DNA of 60,030 bases. Source: Clostridia bacterium. GTDB lineage: Bacteria; Bacillota; Clostridia; Oscillospirales; Acutalibacteraceae. The stretch lies in the NCBI GenBank assembly GCA_017421045.1, contig JAFQMC010000036.1, forward strand, positions 1-60,030. The letters are read 5' to 3'. The notes below the pieces were generated by a model, which had not been told where the DNA came from, made no database searches, and saw nothing but the letters and a program-made list of their open reading frames with translations. The translations under genes were made by a program, and so were the position numbers. This document shows, in pieces, positions 16,841 to 28,649 of this stretch (position 1 is its first letter; every line of letters starts with the position of its first letter).

Positions 16841-16869
16841 TTGACATGGATTTTTCACAGAGTTATAAT
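16841..16869 (+). promoter_or_regulatory. Full-consensus sigma-A promoter of the dockerin gene
   Basis: TTGACA (16841-16846) and TATAAT (16864-16869), both perfect, are separated by the optimal 17 bp. This predicts strong constitutive expression of the secreted protein at 16911. Confidence 0.9.
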
Positions 16870-16910
16870 TTCAATGTAGGATTTTTGAAAATTTAAAGGA
16901 GGTTTTTCAA

Positions 16911-17900
16911 ATGAGAAACATGAAGAAAATCTTAGCATTCGTTCTGGTGCTTATGCTTGCTCTGTCCACCTGCGTTGTAGGTGCATCTGCTGCAGAGGAT
17001 CAGACAATCTACTTTGAGGTTCCTGCTGACTGGACCACCTGGACAAGTGTTTTCTGCCATGTATATGTCTATGGCGGCGACTCCCTTGCAAACTGGCAGT
17101 CAAAGAAGGAGAAGTGCACAGCTACTGATACAGAGGGTTTATTCTCCTACAACTTAACCAAGGTTGGCGGTATCGAGGAAGGCGTTATCTACGGCGTTAT
17201 TTTCAGCGTAGAGACCGGTATGGAGACCTACACCACTCTTATGTCTACCGACTGTATCGGCGATACTCTTTATTGTGATGACACAATCTATGAGAACCCC
17301 GTCGACAGCAACAAGACCTGCCGTGCTGCTTTCTGGAAGAATCAGGATGCGACCGTATACGGTCCTCTTCTTCAGATCACATCCATCGGTAACATCGTAG
17401 GCACATGCTTACCTCCCGATACTACAGTAGAAGATGTTTTCCTGACTTTCCTTGTTGATTATCTTGATAGCGCAAGAACCTATTCCGGCAAGGACGATCA
17501 GACAATCATCGACGACGTTGTTCAGGGTCTTGGATTAACCGAAGAAACAACTGACGCTATCCTCACCAAGAGCGGTGTTTCCATCACCTGGAACGGCAAA
17601 AACTACGTCGGCGGCAACACTTCTACAGGAGACGAAATATATGTTATCGTTGGCGATTCAAATCTTGACGGAAAGATCAACATTAAAGACGCAACTTATA
17701 TTCAGAAGGCTCTTGCAGACATCGTTGCTCCTAACATTTTCAACGATAAAGCTTCTGACACAAACGGTGATGGCATCGTTAACATTAAGGATGCAACAAC
17801 AATCCAGAAGTCGCTTGCTGACATCGAGGTAGACCACCAGATCGGTACCTATGTTGGTATTTTTATCGGTACAGGCAGCGGTTCAATCACAACAGGCTGA
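16911..17900 (+). CDS. Secreted protein with C-terminal type I dockerin repeats
   Basis: The 329-residue protein has a signal peptide (cut near ASAAED, about residue 28). Residues 30-110 are rich in aromatic residues (FEVPADWTTWTSVFCHVYVY) and resemble a beta-sandwich starch-binding module of the CBM26 kind, which I infer only weakly. Residues 120-240 are unrecognised. The C-terminus has two EF-hand-like dockerin repeats, GDSNLDGKINIKDATYIQK and SDTNGDGIVNIKDATTIQK. Dockerins bind cohesins on scaffoldins with calcium, so the protein may join a cellulosome- or amylosome-like complex. A short Gly/Ser/Thr tail follows. Start: ATG eight nt after AAAGGAGG. Confidence 0.82.
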   Translation: MRNMKKILAFVLVLMLALSTCVVGASAAEDQTIYFEVPADWTTWTSVFCHVYVYGGDSLANWQSKKEKCTATDTEGLFSYNLTKVGGIEEGVIYGVIFSVETGMETYTTLMSTDCIGDTLYCDDTIYENPVDSNKTCRAAFWKNQDATVYGPLLQITSIGNIVGTCLPPDTTVEDVFLTFLVDYLDSARTYSGKDDQTIIDDVVQGLGLTEETTDAILTKSGVSITWNGKNYVGGNTSTGDEIYVIVGDSNLDGKINIKDATYIQKALADIVAPNIFNDKASDTNGDGIVNIKDATTIQKSLADIEVDHQIGTYVGIFIGTGSGSITTG

Positions 17901-17929
17901 TTGAGTTTAATTTTACCTTATTAGTAACT

Positions 17930-17963
17930 CACCCTCCTCTTTTCACAGAGGAGGGTGTTTTTA
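17930..17963 (+). terminator. Terminator of the dockerin gene
   Basis: An 11-pair GC-rich stem CACCCTCCTCT/AGAGGAGGGTG (17930-17957) followed by TTTTTAT. Confidence 0.9.
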
Positions 17964-18004
17964 TTCTCGAATAATTCTACATTTAAACTACTTACTGCTA
18001 ACAC

Positions 18005-18034
18005 AAAACTCCCCTGAAAAATCAGGGGAGTTTT
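18005..18034. terminator. gyrA terminator, symmetric
   Basis: A perfect 13-pair stem AAAACTCCCCTGA with its complement and a 4-nt A loop lies 26 bp past the gyrA stop. Both arms end in A/T tracts, so it can act in both directions. Confidence 0.88.
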
Positions 18035-18060
18035 CTTATATTATAGTATATACAGTAAGA

Positions 18061-20619
18061 TTATTCCTCAGAGGTTTCCTCTGTTGATTCTTCCGGCTCG
18101 TCAACCACTGCGTCGGCTGCCTCTGCCTCCTCGTCTACTTCCTCCGCTTCAAGGATTTCTGCATCCTCTTCGTGGGGAGCACGGGCGGCAGCTACCACCT
18201 TGTTGCCTTCCTTGATGCGCATTACGGTTACACCCTTGGAGGGACGTGCGCAAACGCGGATAGAGCTTGCCAGAATACGGATGATTACGCCGTTTTCAGA
18301 TACAAGGATGATATCATCCTCAAGGTCAACCACCTTGATTGCGGCAACATCGCCGTATTTCTCAACGTGATAGTTGATTATGCCCTTACCGCCACGGGAC
18401 TGGAGACGGTAGTTGTCAATCTCTGAGAGTCTGCCGTAGCCTGTCTCGGAGACAGTGAGCACCTTGCCGCCTTCACGGCAAACGCTCATACCCACAACCT
18501 CGTCGCCTTCGCGAAGTCTGATAGCACGCACACCGCGGGCAAGACGACCCATGGGACGGACGTCGTTTTCATTGAAGCGGATTGCAAAACCTTTGCGGGT
18601 TGCAATGATGATAGTATCGTCGCCGTTTGTCATGCGTACCCATGCCAGCTCGTCGCCTTCGTTAAGCTCCAGAGCAATGAGTCCGCCCTTACGGTTAGTA
18701 TTATATGCATTCAGCGCAATTCGCTTGATAACTCCCTGACGTGTAACCATGATGAGGTACTTGTCCTCTTCAAAGTCAGGCACACGAATCATGGAGGTTA
18801 TCTTCTCTTCTGCGGTGATAGGCAGCAGGTTTGCAATGTTCATTCCCTTTGACTGACGACTTCCCTCGGGAATCTCGTAGCACTTCAGTCGATAAACTCT
18901 GCCCTTGTCGGAGAAGAAGAGGATGTAGTCGTGGCTTCCTGTAATCATCAGCTCGGTTGCCACGTCCTCCTCACGTCTTGTCATACCTGCAACACCGCGA
19001 CCGCCACGGTTCTGAATCTTGTATGTATCGGTGGTCTGGCGCTTGATATAGCCGAATCGTGTGTATGTGACAACGCACTGCTCCTCGGGGATAAGGTCCT
19101 CAATATCAACCTCACCGCTTATAGCGCAAATCTCGGTGCGTCTTTCGTCACTATATTTATTTCTGATTTCTGTGGCTTCGTCCTTAATAATCTGCATACG
19201 TCTGTCTCTTGATGCAAGAATATCCTTGAAGTCGGCAATCTTGATTGTGAGTTCTTTGATCTCGTCTTCAATCTTTGTGCGCTCAAGTCCTGTGAGCTGA
19301 CGAAGTCTCATCTGAACAATAGCCTGAGCCTGAATCTCGGTGAGTCCGAATTTTACCATCAGGTTTGCTACTGCATCTGCGGTGTCCTTACTTGCACGGA
19401 TGGTGGCGATAACCTCGTCGATATTGTCAAGAGCAATTTTGAGACCCTCTAAGATATGCATTCTCTCCTTTGCTTTGTTAAGGTCGAATGCGGTACGTCG
19501 GGTGATAACCTCCTCCTGGAAGTCGATGTAGTTGGTGAGCATTTCCTTGAGGTTGAGAATCTTTGGCTCGCCGTTTACAATAGCCAGCATAATCACGCCG
19601 AAGGTGGACTGGAGCTGAGTGTATGTAAAAAGCTGATTCAGAACTACCTGAGCAGATGCGTCACGCTTTACGTCAATCTCAATGTGCATACCGTTGCGGT
19701 CGGAGTGATCCTCAATATTTGAGATACCCTCTATACGCTTTTCGTTGACAAGGTCTGCAATATGCTCGATGAGTCTTGCTTTGTTTACCTGATAGGGAAG
19801 CTCGGTGACGATTATCTTGAATCTGCCGTTCTTCTCCTCGATAATTTCGGTTTTTGCACGAACGGTAATCTTGCCTCGTCCTGTCATATAGGCGGCACGG
19901 ATACCGCTTCTGCCCATAATCATGGCGCCTGTGGGAAAATCGGGTCCGGGCAGACATTCCATAAGCTCGGGAATCTCCACGTCGGGATTGTCGATTACCA
20001 TGCACATTGCGTCGATAACCTCGCCCAGATTGTGAGGAGGAATGTTGGTTGCCATACCAACGGCGATACCGTTGGAGCCATTGACAAGCAGGTTAGGGAA
20101 TCTGGAGGGAAGCACCGTGGGCTCTTCCAGACGGTCGTCGAAGTTGGGCATGAAATCTACGGTTTTCTTGTCGATGTCGGCAAGCATCTCGGTAGCAATC
20201 TTGCTCATTCTAGACTCGGTGTATCGGTATGCTGCAGGCGGGTCGCCGTCAACAGAACCGAAGTTTCCGTGTCCGTCAACCAGCATGTATCTCATGGAGA
20301 AATCCTGTGCAAGTCGTACCATTGCATCGTAGACGGAAGCGTCGCCGTGGGGATGGTATGAACCCAGCACTGCACCGACGGTATCGGCACACTTACGATA
20401 GGGTTTCTCGGGAGCAAGTCCCTTTTCATACATTGTGTAGAGGATTCTGCGGTGAACGGGCTTCAGGCCGTCACGGACATCGGGCAGAGCTCGGGACACG
20501 ATAACGCTCATGGAGTAGTCGAGGAAGGACTGACGCATCTCGCGGTTAACGTCAACATCTATGATTTTCGTATTTTCGAATGCACTTTCGTCAATATTAT
20601 AATTCTTATCTTTTGCCAT
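18061..20619 (-). CDS. gyrA: DNA gyrase subunit A
   Basis: The 852-residue subunit cuts and rejoins DNA in gyrase. It has the N-terminal breakage domain with active Tyr in AAYRYTES, the quinolone region [12 protein letters not shown], and a C-terminal beta-pinwheel with the gyrase-specific GyrA box (QNRGGRG). The residue matching E. coli Ser83 is Ala. A tail of about 38 residues is almost all Glu/Asp/Ala; acidic GyrA tails tune DNA wrapping in other bacteria. Start: ATG after AAAGGAG. It lies 24 bp after gyrB, as an operon. Confidence 0.97.
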   Translation of the reverse strand: MAKDKNYNIDESAFENTKIIDVDVNREMRQSFLDYSMSVIVSRALPDVRDGLKPVHRRILYTMYEKGLAPEKPYRKCADTVGAVLGSYHPHGDASVYDAMVRLAQDFSMRYMLVDGHGNFGSVDGDPPAAYRYTESRMSKIATEMLADIDKKTVDFMPNFDDRLEEPTVLPSRFPNLLVNGSNGIAVGMATNIPPHNLGEVIDAMCMVIDNPDVEIPELMECLPGPDFPTGAMIMGRSGIRAAYMTGRGKITVRAKTEIIEEKNGRFKIIVTELPYQVNKARLIEHIADLVNEKRIEGISNIEDHSDRNGMHIEIDVKRDASAQVVLNQLFTYTQLQSTFGVIMLAIVNGEPKILNLKEMLTNYIDFQEEVITRRTAFDLNKAKERMHILEGLKIALDNIDEVIATIRASKDTADAVANLMVKFGLTEIQAQAIVQMRLRQLTGLERTKIEDEIKELTIKIADFKDILASRDRRMQIIKDEATEIRNKYSDERRTEICAISGEVDIEDLIPEEQCVVTYTRFGYIKRQTTDTYKIQNRGGRGVAGMTRREEDVATELMITGSHDYILFFSDKGRVYRLKCYEIPEGSRQSKGMNIANLLPITAEEKITSMIRVPDFEEDKYLIMVTRQGVIKRIALNAYNTNRKGGLIALELNEGDELAWVRMTNGDDTIIIATRKGFAIRFNENDVRPMGRLARGVRAIRLREGDEVVGMSVCREGGKVLTVSETGYGRLSEIDNYRLQSRGGKGIINYHVEKYGDVAAIKVVDLEDDIILVSENGVIIRILASSIRVCARPSKGVTVMRIKEGNKVVAAARAPHEEDAEILEAEEVDEEAEAADAVVDEPEESTEETSEE

Positions 20620-20643
20620 TATAACAGTCTCCTTTCCTCGAAA

Positions 20644-22635
<1,992 letters not shown>

Positions 22636-22685
22636 TTATTTCTTTATTATTTCTTACAATATTTATACATCACTAAATTCTACCA

Positions 22686-23456
22686 TCAGAATTTTCTGTT
22701 GCCCGAAAAATTATTCTGAGAAGGTTTCGCAGTTTCTCTCTGCGCAGGCTGATTTTTCTCCGACTTAACTCTCTCTGCCTGTGCGTAGTATTCCGCCTCT
22801 CTCAGAACATCTCTTTCAAGTTCTGAGTTCACCCTGCGCAAGGGTGCATCGCTTCTGTAAGAAGAGGATGTTGAGGTGGAAGCAGGTGTTACATTTACTG
22901 CGTCATTCACAGAAAAGTTTCTTGTTTTTTCAAGAGATGAAGATGAAATATCTTCATATTCTCCCGTAAATTCTTCCTGATCTACTTTCGGAATAGTTCT
23001 TGTATTAAATTCCGATTTATATGTATTGTTTGATTTTCTCTGAGGAGTAGGAATAGTCAGGTCAATCTTTGACGGAGTCTGTTCCATAAATTTTCTCAGA
23101 GGAATGAAATTCATATATTTCGGAGAAACAAAGAAGAAAACAGCAAAGGGAATCAGCTCCCATATTATCCATTTTATCTCCTTGCCTTTACCAAAAAACA
23201 GCGCTACTAAGAATCCCAATGAACCGTTTTCGTCATATGCATCCTGGATTGTGTTTCCAAACAGCAAGTAAAAAATCATTATTATTCCTGCCGCCAGTGT
23301 GCAAAGAATAAACAGCCTCCAGATTCCCTTACTCTGCGTTATGTTTGAGGGTTTCTGACAGTGACTGCAGTTATGCTCTCCCTGCCCGTGCTCCACAAGT
23401 CTTGTGGTATAACTGATTTTTCTTGAACAATAAGGACATTTATAATTATTTGCCAT
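22686..23456 (-). CDS. Zinc-ribbon membrane protein of unknown function in the recF-gyrB cluster
   Basis: The 256-residue protein starts with a zinc ribbon (Cys7, Cys10, Cys30, Cys33), followed by two membrane helices at about 47-67 and 97-110. A long low-complexity cytoplasmic tail rich in Ser/Thr/Asn/Arg follows. I do not recognise the family. It sits where B. subtilis has no gene, between remB and gyrB, about 30 bp after remB and 80 bp before gyrB. It is probably co-transcribed with the replication genes. Start: ATG after AAGGAGG. Confidence 0.75.
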   Translation of the reverse strand: MANNYKCPYCSRKISYTTRLVEHGQGEHNCSHCQKPSNITQSKGIWRLFILCTLAAGIIMIFYLLFGNTIQDAYDENGSLGFLVALFFGKGKEIKWIIWELIPFAVFFFVSPKYMNFIPLRKFMEQTPSKIDLTIPTPQRKSNNTYKSEFNTRTIPKVDQEEFTGEYEDISSSSLEKTRNFSVNDAVNVTPASTSTSSSYRSDAPLRRVNSELERDVLREAEYYAQAERVKSEKNQPAQRETAKPSQNNFSGNRKF

Positions 23457-23488
23457 TATATCCTCCTTATATCTTCTATATTATTTTA

Positions 23489-23764
23489 TTAACCATAAAT
23501 GGTTTGATTATTCTGCGAGCGCCTGAGAAGTGTCTGACTTGAAAGAGGACTAATATACACAATTTCTTTCAAACCTCTGTCACTCTTGCATATGATAAAA
23601 GACTTCGGCAAATCAAAGAAAGATACATTAACAACTCTTCCTTCTTTCTCCGCCTGATTCAGATATTCTCTGGACCATTTCGAGACAGTTGAAGTATCCA
23701 TATCATATATCCCGACAATATCTTTTGTATCTACAATCGTTTCCTGTCCCAGATGAAGATACAT
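23489..23764 (-). CDS. remB: RemB-like (YaaB) regulator
   Basis: The 91-residue protein begins MYLHLGQETIVDTKDIVGI and contains VVNVSFFDLPKSFII and VYISPLSSQTLLRR, matching the RemA/RemB group (DUF370). In B. subtilis RemA and RemB activate biofilm matrix genes, and yaaB/remB holds this same place between recF and gyrB. RemA proteins bind DNA as ring-forming oligomers; whether this one does is inferred from the family. The ATG directly follows the recF stop codon without a gap, so translation is probably coupled. Confidence 0.88.
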   Translation of the reverse strand: MYLHLGQETIVDTKDIVGIYDMDTSTVSKWSREYLNQAEKEGRVVNVSFFDLPKSFIICKSDRGLKEIVYISPLSSQTLLRRSQNNQTIYG

Positions 23765-24859
23765 CTACCTGACCTCGCCTTTTTCTATAGTAAAAATCTT
23801 CGTGTTTCCGTTTTCTATAACAGGAGGCTCACAACCCGTTATGAAGGTCTGACATCCCTGTGTATTTGAAAGCAGAAATTCCTGACGGTTTCTGTCAATC
23901 TCCGACAGAACATCATCAAGAAGCACTACAGGAGGTTCCTCAAAATACTCCCACAACATCTGTGCTTCTGCAAGTTTCAGCGACAGAATAATACTTCTCT
24001 GCTGACCCTGAGAACCGAAGGTTTTAGCTTTGATTCCATTTATGAGAAAATCAAGATCATCTCTGTGAGGACCGCAGTTTGTACAACTGAGCTTAAAATC
24101 CTCTTTCTCACATTTTTTAAAACCTGCTGTCAGTTTTTCTCTTATTAAAGCTTCACTGTCATTTATATCAATACCTGCAGTGCTTGTGTAAATTATCTCA
24201 AGTTCTTCTTGTCCCGAAGATATTCCCTGATGAAATTTCTGTGCCGACAGCTGAAGGTTTCTAAGATAATCCAGTCTCTTCTTAATTATCTTTGCACCAA
24301 GCAAAATCAAGGAATCATCCCATATACACAGAGTTTCCTTTAGCTCCGGATGCTTATAAAAATCCTTGAGCAGAGCATTGCGCTCCATAAGCGTTCTGCT
24401 GTATTTCGAGAGAAGAACTGCAAACTTTACATCCTGCTGACAGATTGCTCCGTCAATAAATTTCCTCCGAAGTGACGGACCGTTCTTCACAAGTGACAAA
24501 TGTTCAGGAGAAAACACCACCGCCGAAAAACACTGAGAAAGATACGCCGAGGAAGTCTTTGGCACAGAGTTTATGAAAACTTCTTTTTTACTTCCCGAAT
24601 ATTTAATCACGGCGGTCTGGTCTCTGCCCTGACTGAAGAAATTCATTTTTATCTCTGATTTATTACTGCCGAACTTAGTCAGCTCATTTTCCTTTGCTCC
24701 TCTGAAAGAATGACCTCCCGAAAAAAGCCATACCGCTTCCAGCAAATTTGTCTTTCCCTGAGCATTGTCGCCGAAAATGATATTAACACCTTCGGCAGGA
24801 TATATTATATTGTCCTTGAGATTGCGAAAATCCGTGAATTCTAAGGACTTAACTATCAA
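23765..24859 (-). CDS. recF: Recombination mediator RecF
   Basis: The 364-residue SMC-like ATPase loads RecA at gaps and stalled forks with RecO/RecR. Walker A is [14 protein letters not shown], the ABC-type signature region includes [19 protein letters not shown], and Walker B is [12 protein letters not shown]. The start is TTG at 24859, overlapping the stop of the S4 gene by four bases (TTGA), which indicates translational coupling. It directly abuts remB. Confidence 0.95.
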   Translation of the reverse strand: MIVKSLEFTDFRNLKDNIIYPAEGVNIIFGDNAQGKTNLLEAVWLFSGGHSFRGAKENELTKFGSNKSEIKMNFFSQGRDQTAVIKYSGSKKEVFINSVPKTSSAYLSQCFSAVVFSPEHLSLVKNGPSLRRKFIDGAICQQDVKFAVLLSKYSRTLMERNALLKDFYKHPELKETLCIWDDSLILLGAKIIKKRLDYLRNLQLSAQKFHQGISSGQEELEIIYTSTAGIDINDSEALIREKLTAGFKKCEKEDFKLSCTNCGPHRDDLDFLINGIKAKTFGSQGQQRSIILSLKLAEAQMLWEYFEEPPVVLLDDVLSEIDRNRQEFLLSNTQGCQTFITGCEPPVIENGNTKIFTIEKGEVR

Positions 24860-25074
24860 CGAACTGACACCTCTGCAATTCTGTCTTCGTACTGCGCCTT
24901 GTCACCGTCTCTCATTTTCTTGCCTCTCATAGTGCAGACCTCTCCGTTTACGAGAACCTGTCCGCTCTGAATGAGAACCTTTGCTTCGCCACCTGTGGCA
25001 ACAATACCTGAAAACTTGAGAAGATTATCAAGTCTGATAAATTCCTCTTCTATAGTAATAATATTATGCTTCAT
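24856..25074 (-). CDS. S4-domain RNA-binding protein (YaaA/RlbA type)
   Basis: The 72-residue protein is a single S4 fold with [20 protein letters not shown] and [22 protein letters not shown]. It matches YaaA, which sits between dnaN and recF in B. subtilis and is thought to act in ribosome assembly. It overlaps the end of dnaN by 11 bp and the recF start by 4 bp. Confidence 0.9.
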   Translation of the reverse strand: MKHNIITIEEEFIRLDNLLKFSGIVATGGEAKVLIQSGQVLVNGEVCTMRGKKMRDGDKAQYEDRIAEVSVR

Positions 25075-26170
25075 CGTTTAACCTCATAGGAACAACAAGG
25101 AAAATAAAATCATCACCCTGAATAGGCTTAACTATCATGGGAGAAAGACTTCCGTTGAGAATAAGTTTTACCTCGTCACATTCTGTGTTTTTAAGTGCAT
25201 CAAGGAGATATCTGTTGTTAAATCCTATCTCAACATCCTTACCTATAGTAGAAACCGGGATAACATCCGAAGCTCTTCCCACTGCAGTACGGCAGGAAAG
25301 TCTTATTTCATCCTGAGTAATGCTGAAACGCACCGGGCTCTGTACTCTGTCGCTTGTAAGCAAAGACATTCTCTCGACAGAATTAATGAGACTGCGTGTA
25401 TTTATCACGAGAGTTGTATCCTCAGTCTTGGGCACAGTTGTGCGGAAGTCAAGGAAGTTACCCTCAATCAGTCTTGAAATAACTGAATATGTATCAATAT
25501 TGAAAAGAACATGTCGCTGACCGACTATAATTGAGATTTCTTTTTCATCGTCGTTGATAAGCTTCAAAATCTCACTCTGCATCTTTCCGGGAACAATAAA
25601 TCTGTTATCTGTATCCGAATCGATATTTTCAAGGCGAATTGCCATACGGTATCCGTCAACAGAAATTATTCTCATCTCTTTATCTTTAATTTCAAAGAGA
25701 GAACCTGTGTATATGGGTTTTGCAATATTATCAGAAACAGCATACAGAGTCTGACGAATCATATTCCTCAGCACTCCTGCAGAGATTTTTATCTCGTCAG
25801 TTGCTTCAAAAGTGGGAATCTCGGGGTATTCCATTGAAGAAATACCTACAATCTGATAATCAGCACTGCCTGATGTAATGTAGATAATCATTCTCTCGTC
25901 TGTTTCAAAGGTAACGATTTCCTCGGGAAGCTTCTTGACAATTTCGGAGAACAGCTTTGCTCCCACAACAATCTCACCTTCAACGGAAACAGAAGCCTCC
26001 ACTGTGGTTGTAACTCCAAGCTCCAGGTCATATCCTGTGAGAGTGAGTGTGTTGTCATATGCTTTTATGAGAATACCTTCCAGAGCAGGCAGGGTTGCCT
26101 TTGTAGAAACAGCTCTTGAAACATTCTGAACAGCCTGAACAATGTCAGATCTCATAACTGTAAATTTCAT
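25064..26170 (-). CDS. dnaN: DNA polymerase III beta sliding clamp
   Basis: The 368-residue protein forms the ring-shaped clamp that tethers polymerase III to DNA. The three-domain clamp fold is recognised by [22 protein letters not shown] at the start (first 20 residues shared with the family), [15 protein letters not shown] in the middle and the C-terminal [16 protein letters not shown]. Length is normal. The spacer to dnaA (255 bp) carries origin-like repeats. Confidence 0.97.
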   Translation of the reverse strand: MKFTVMRSDIVQAVQNVSRAVSTKATLPALEGILIKAYDNTLTLTGYDLELGVTTTVEASVSVEGEIVVGAKLFSEIVKKLPEEIVTFETDERMIIYITSGSADYQIVGISSMEYPEIPTFEATDEIKISAGVLRNMIRQTLYAVSDNIAKPIYTGSLFEIKDKEMRIISVDGYRMAIRLENIDSDTDNRFIVPGKMQSEILKLINDDEKEISIIVGQRHVLFNIDTYSVISRLIEGNFLDFRTTVPKTEDTTLVINTRSLINSVERMSLLTSDRVQSPVRFSITQDEIRLSCRTAVGRASDVIPVSTIGKDVEIGFNNRYLLDALKNTECDEVKLILNGSLSPMIVKPIQGDDFIFLVVPMRLNDEA

Positions 26171-26425
26171 AGAAAAAATCCTTTCTTAAAAGAATTGATA
26201 ATTGATATGTATTAATAAATAGTAGTACATAGTAGAAGGCGTTAAAATGTTAATAACTCCCTTTTACTGAGAAAACAAGGGATATTTTTATCATTACCAT
26301 CTCTGATGAATAACCCCAACTTTTCAACATTACCATTTCCACGGAAATTATGCGTGAGAAAATGTGGAAACAGAAAATGTTAATGTTTATGAAAATGTTG
26401 AAAACTTTTTATTTTCGTAGTTGCT
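26171..26425. other. oriC: dnaA-dnaN intergenic region, probable part of oriC
   Basis: The 255-bp AT-rich spacer holds several DnaA-box-like 9-mers: TTATTCATC (minus, 26323-26315), TTTTCAACA (plus, 26331-26339), GTTTCCACA (minus, 26371-26363) and TTTTCAACA (minus, 26404-26396). The minus strand also repeats ACATTTTC three times between about 26404 and 26350. None is a perfect TTATCCACA. In B. subtilis this spacer carries the unwinding element, so an equivalent role is likely by position. The exact start site cannot be fixed by eye. Confidence 0.6.
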
Positions 26426-27736
26426 TTAATTATCTCTGATGTTTTTGATAATATCTTCTACAGTTTCCTTCAGATTACTGTCAGACTGCATCTTTTTGTC
26501 CACCTGCTGAATTGTATATACAATGGTAGAATAATGCAGATTACCGAAAACCTTTCCTATTTCTACCATAGACATACCAGTCAGCTCTCTTGTTATGTAA
26601 ATAGCTACGTGTCTGGGATTGTTGATGGATGCTTTACGGCTTTTCTTGGAGCGGATATCTTCTCCCGATACACCGAAGGTACGTGCAACTTCTTCTATTA
26701 CTTTTTCAACTGTGTGTTCAGGAGTGGAATCGTTGTTGAGAATTTCAGCTATAACCTCTGCCACCACGGTCTGGGTGATTTTTTCATTGTTAAGCAGATA
26801 TCTTGCTTTGAGTTTTTTAACAACGCCTTCAAGCTGACGGACATTTGCTTTTATTTTCTGAGCAATATATTCAGCAAGTTCGTCAGAAACAGGCACATCA
26901 AGAATAGCAGCTTTCTTTTTTATAATAGCGATTCTTGTTTCGATATCGGGAGGCTGCAGGTCCGCCAGAAGTCCTGATTCAAAACGGGAGCGGAGACGGT
27001 CATCCAGAACCTTCATATCCTTGGGAGGACGGTCAGAAATCAGAACAATCTGTTTATGGTCCTCATAAAGTGCATTGAATGTATGGAAGAACTCCTCCTG
27101 TGTACTGTTCTTACCTGCAATGAACTGCACATCATCCACCAGAAGAACATCGGATTGACGGTATTTCTGTCTGAATTCCTCGTTGGTTGCGGTACCGATG
27201 GATTTAACCAGCTCGTTAATGAACTCGTCACCTTTTACGTAACGGATTTTCATCTCGGGGTTATTCTTTTTAATCTCATTTCCTATTGCATAGAGAAGAT
27301 GAGTTTTTCCGAGACCTGAGCTTCCGTACATCATAAGAGGGTTGTATGCTCCTGCAGGATTTGCAGCAACAGCCATCGCCGCCGCGTGAGCAAATTTGTT
27401 GGAAGGACCAACAATAAAATTAGAGAAAGTGTAGTCATAGATAGATCCGGGCTCAGCCTTGCTTTCTTCTGTTGTTTCTTTTTCCTGAGGAGTTGTAAGA
27501 CAAATTTCAAAGGAAGTTCCGAACACAGCCTCAAAAGCCTCACTCAGAAGTGTTTTATAGCATCTTTCAAGGGTGTCTTTGTGGAATTCGCTGGGCACCA
27601 TGAGAACGGTCTGACCTTTGTCAAAATCCAGCTCTACAGGCTCAATACGGCTTATCCACATTTTATATGCAACATCGGTTATTTTACTTTTGCAATAGTC
27701 ACAAATTACTCCCCAAGCTTCGTTGAAGGATTCCAT
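26426..27736 (-). CDS. dnaA: Chromosomal replication initiator DnaA
   Basis: The 436-residue initiator has an N-terminal domain I (about 1-85), a short linker, the AAA+ domain with Walker A (GSSGLGKTHLL), Walker B (VLLVDDVQF) and the arginine-rich sensor DDRLRSRFESGLL, and a C-terminal DNA-binding domain with NPRHVAIYITRELTGMS. Walker A has Ser-Ser where most DnaA have Gly-Val/Ile. Start: ATG at 27736 after AGGAGG; an upstream in-frame start lacks a ribosome site. A perfect DnaA box TTATCCACA lies inside the gene at 27652-27660, in the codons for the conserved Trp-Ile-Ser. Confidence 0.97.
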   Translation of the reverse strand: MESFNEAWGVICDYCKSKITDVAYKMWISRIEPVELDFDKGQTVLMVPSEFHKDTLERCYKTLLSEAFEAVFGTSFEICLTTPQEKETTEESKAEPGSIYDYTFSNFIVGPSNKFAHAAAMAVAANPAGAYNPLMMYGSSGLGKTHLLYAIGNEIKKNNPEMKIRYVKGDEFINELVKSIGTATNEEFRQKYRQSDVLLVDDVQFIAGKNSTQEEFFHTFNALYEDHKQIVLISDRPPKDMKVLDDRLRSRFESGLLADLQPPDIETRIAIIKKKAAILDVPVSDELAEYIAQKIKANVRQLEGVVKKLKARYLLNNEKITQTVVAEVIAEILNNDSTPEHTVEKVIEEVARTFGVSGEDIRSKKSRKASINNPRHVAIYITRELTGMSMVEIGKVFGNLHYSTIVYTIQQVDKKMQSDSNLKETVEDIIKNIRDN

Positions 27737-27808
27737 TTTTATACCTCCTGTTTTATTCTTTTTCCCTGTCTGAAATATACAAAGACAATCTTTCACATTT
27801 ACCATTTT

Positions 27809-27837
27809 ATTTTACCAAAAACAAGCGTGAATTGCAA
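27809..27837 (-). promoter_or_regulatory. dnaA promoter
   Basis: On the minus strand TTGCAA (27837-27832) and TAAAAT (27814-27809) are 17 bp apart, about 70 bp before the dnaA start. Confidence 0.65.
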
Positions 27838-28023
27838 TGTTTTTTTGCACAATAAATTAACATATTATAAGTTTTTATTTACTATTTATAATACTGCATT
27901 GCAGAGATGAATTTACACTTCTGCAATTTGTGTTTTAAAACCTATGTAAATACAAGATATAGTGCGTCTTTGAAAGTAAAAAAATAAACTGAAAATAAAT
28001 CCCTAAAAACTCGAAAATTTTTG

Positions 28024-28052
28024 TTGACTACTGAGAAAAATTAGGTTATAAT
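28024..28052 (+). promoter_or_regulatory. rpmH promoter
   Basis: TTGACT (28024-28029) and TATAAT (28047-28052) with 17-bp spacing, 40 bp before rpmH. Confidence 0.85.
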
Positions 28053-28091
28053 GCTAAATTGCAAGGTTATGTATCCGAAAGGAGGATTAAT

Positions 28092-28226
28092 ATGCTTAGA
28101 ACATATCAACCCAAGAAGCTCCACAGAAAGAAGGAGCACGGCTTCAGAAAGAGAATGTCCGACAGAAACGGACGCAAGGTTCTTGCTCGCAGAAGAGCAA
28201 AAGGCAGAAAGAGACTTTCTTACTAA
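28092..28226 (+). CDS. rpmH: 50S ribosomal protein L34
   Basis: The 44-residue, very basic protein begins [18 protein letters not shown] and ends GRKRLSY, the classic L34 sequence. It is part of the large ribosomal subunit. The ATG follows AAAGGAGG. The gene starts the rightward origin operon rpmH-rnpA-yidD-yidC-jag. Confidence 0.98.
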   Translation: MLRTYQPKKLHRKKEHGFRKRMSDRNGRKVLARRRAKGRKRLSY

Positions 28227-28233
28227 AAGTGAG

Positions 28234-28291
28234 GACCACGTTATTGTGGTCTTTCTTTTTATCAGCGGTTTTACATCAACGGCCGCTTTTT
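28234..28291 (+). terminator. Tandem attenuator hairpins between rpmH and rnpA
   Basis: Stem GACCAC/GTGGTC (28234-28251) is followed by TTTCTTTTT. A second stem AGCGG/CCGCT (28264-28287) is followed by TTTTT. Partial termination here would keep L34 expression far above RnpA expression. Confidence 0.6.
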
Positions 28292-28307
28292 GAATTAAGG
28301 TGGTTAC

Positions 28308-28649
28308 ATGAGTGACATCATCACTTTAAAAGAGAATCGGGAGTTCAGACGAGCGTACACTCGCGGTCGCTCGTATGTCTCCTCGGATCTTGTTACTTAC
28401 ATCATAAAAAATAATACAAATAACCTTCGTATCGGAATAACCACCGGCAAAAAGATTGGCAAAGCTACAAAACGCAACCGCTGCAAACGAATTATCAGAG
28501 CGGCATACTCCGAGCTTTATGAAAGTATACGTCCGGGATTCGACCTGGTCTTTGTTGCCAGAGTCAAGACCCCCTACAGAAAAAGCAAGGATATCCTCCG
28601 CAGTATGAGAAAGCATCTGAAAGATGCAGGATTATTGGAGGAAAAGTGA
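28308..28649 (+). CDS. rnpA: Ribonuclease P protein component
   Basis: The 113-residue basic protein assists the RNase P RNA in trimming tRNA 5' ends. The [16 protein letters not shown] start and the RNR motif in [15 protein letters not shown] are diagnostic. Start: ATG after AAGGTGG. Its stop overlaps the yidD ATG by one base. Confidence 0.96.
   Translation: MSDIITLKENREFRRAYTRGRSYVSSDLVTYIIKNNTNNLRIGITTGKKIGKATKRNRCKRIIRAAYSELYESIRPGFDLVFVARVKTPYRKSKDILRSMRKHLKDAGLLEEK

Larger units (their letters stand above)
27737..28091. other. dnaA-rpmH divergent spacer, strand-switch point of the two replichores
   Basis: This AT-rich 355-bp spacer separates leftward dnaA from rightward rpmH, as in B. 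subtilis, where one half of the bipartite origin lies here. It contains both promoters but no canonical DnaA box that I can see. A/T tracts around 27820-27900 could be a duplex unwinding element. No gene is present. Confidence 0.5.
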
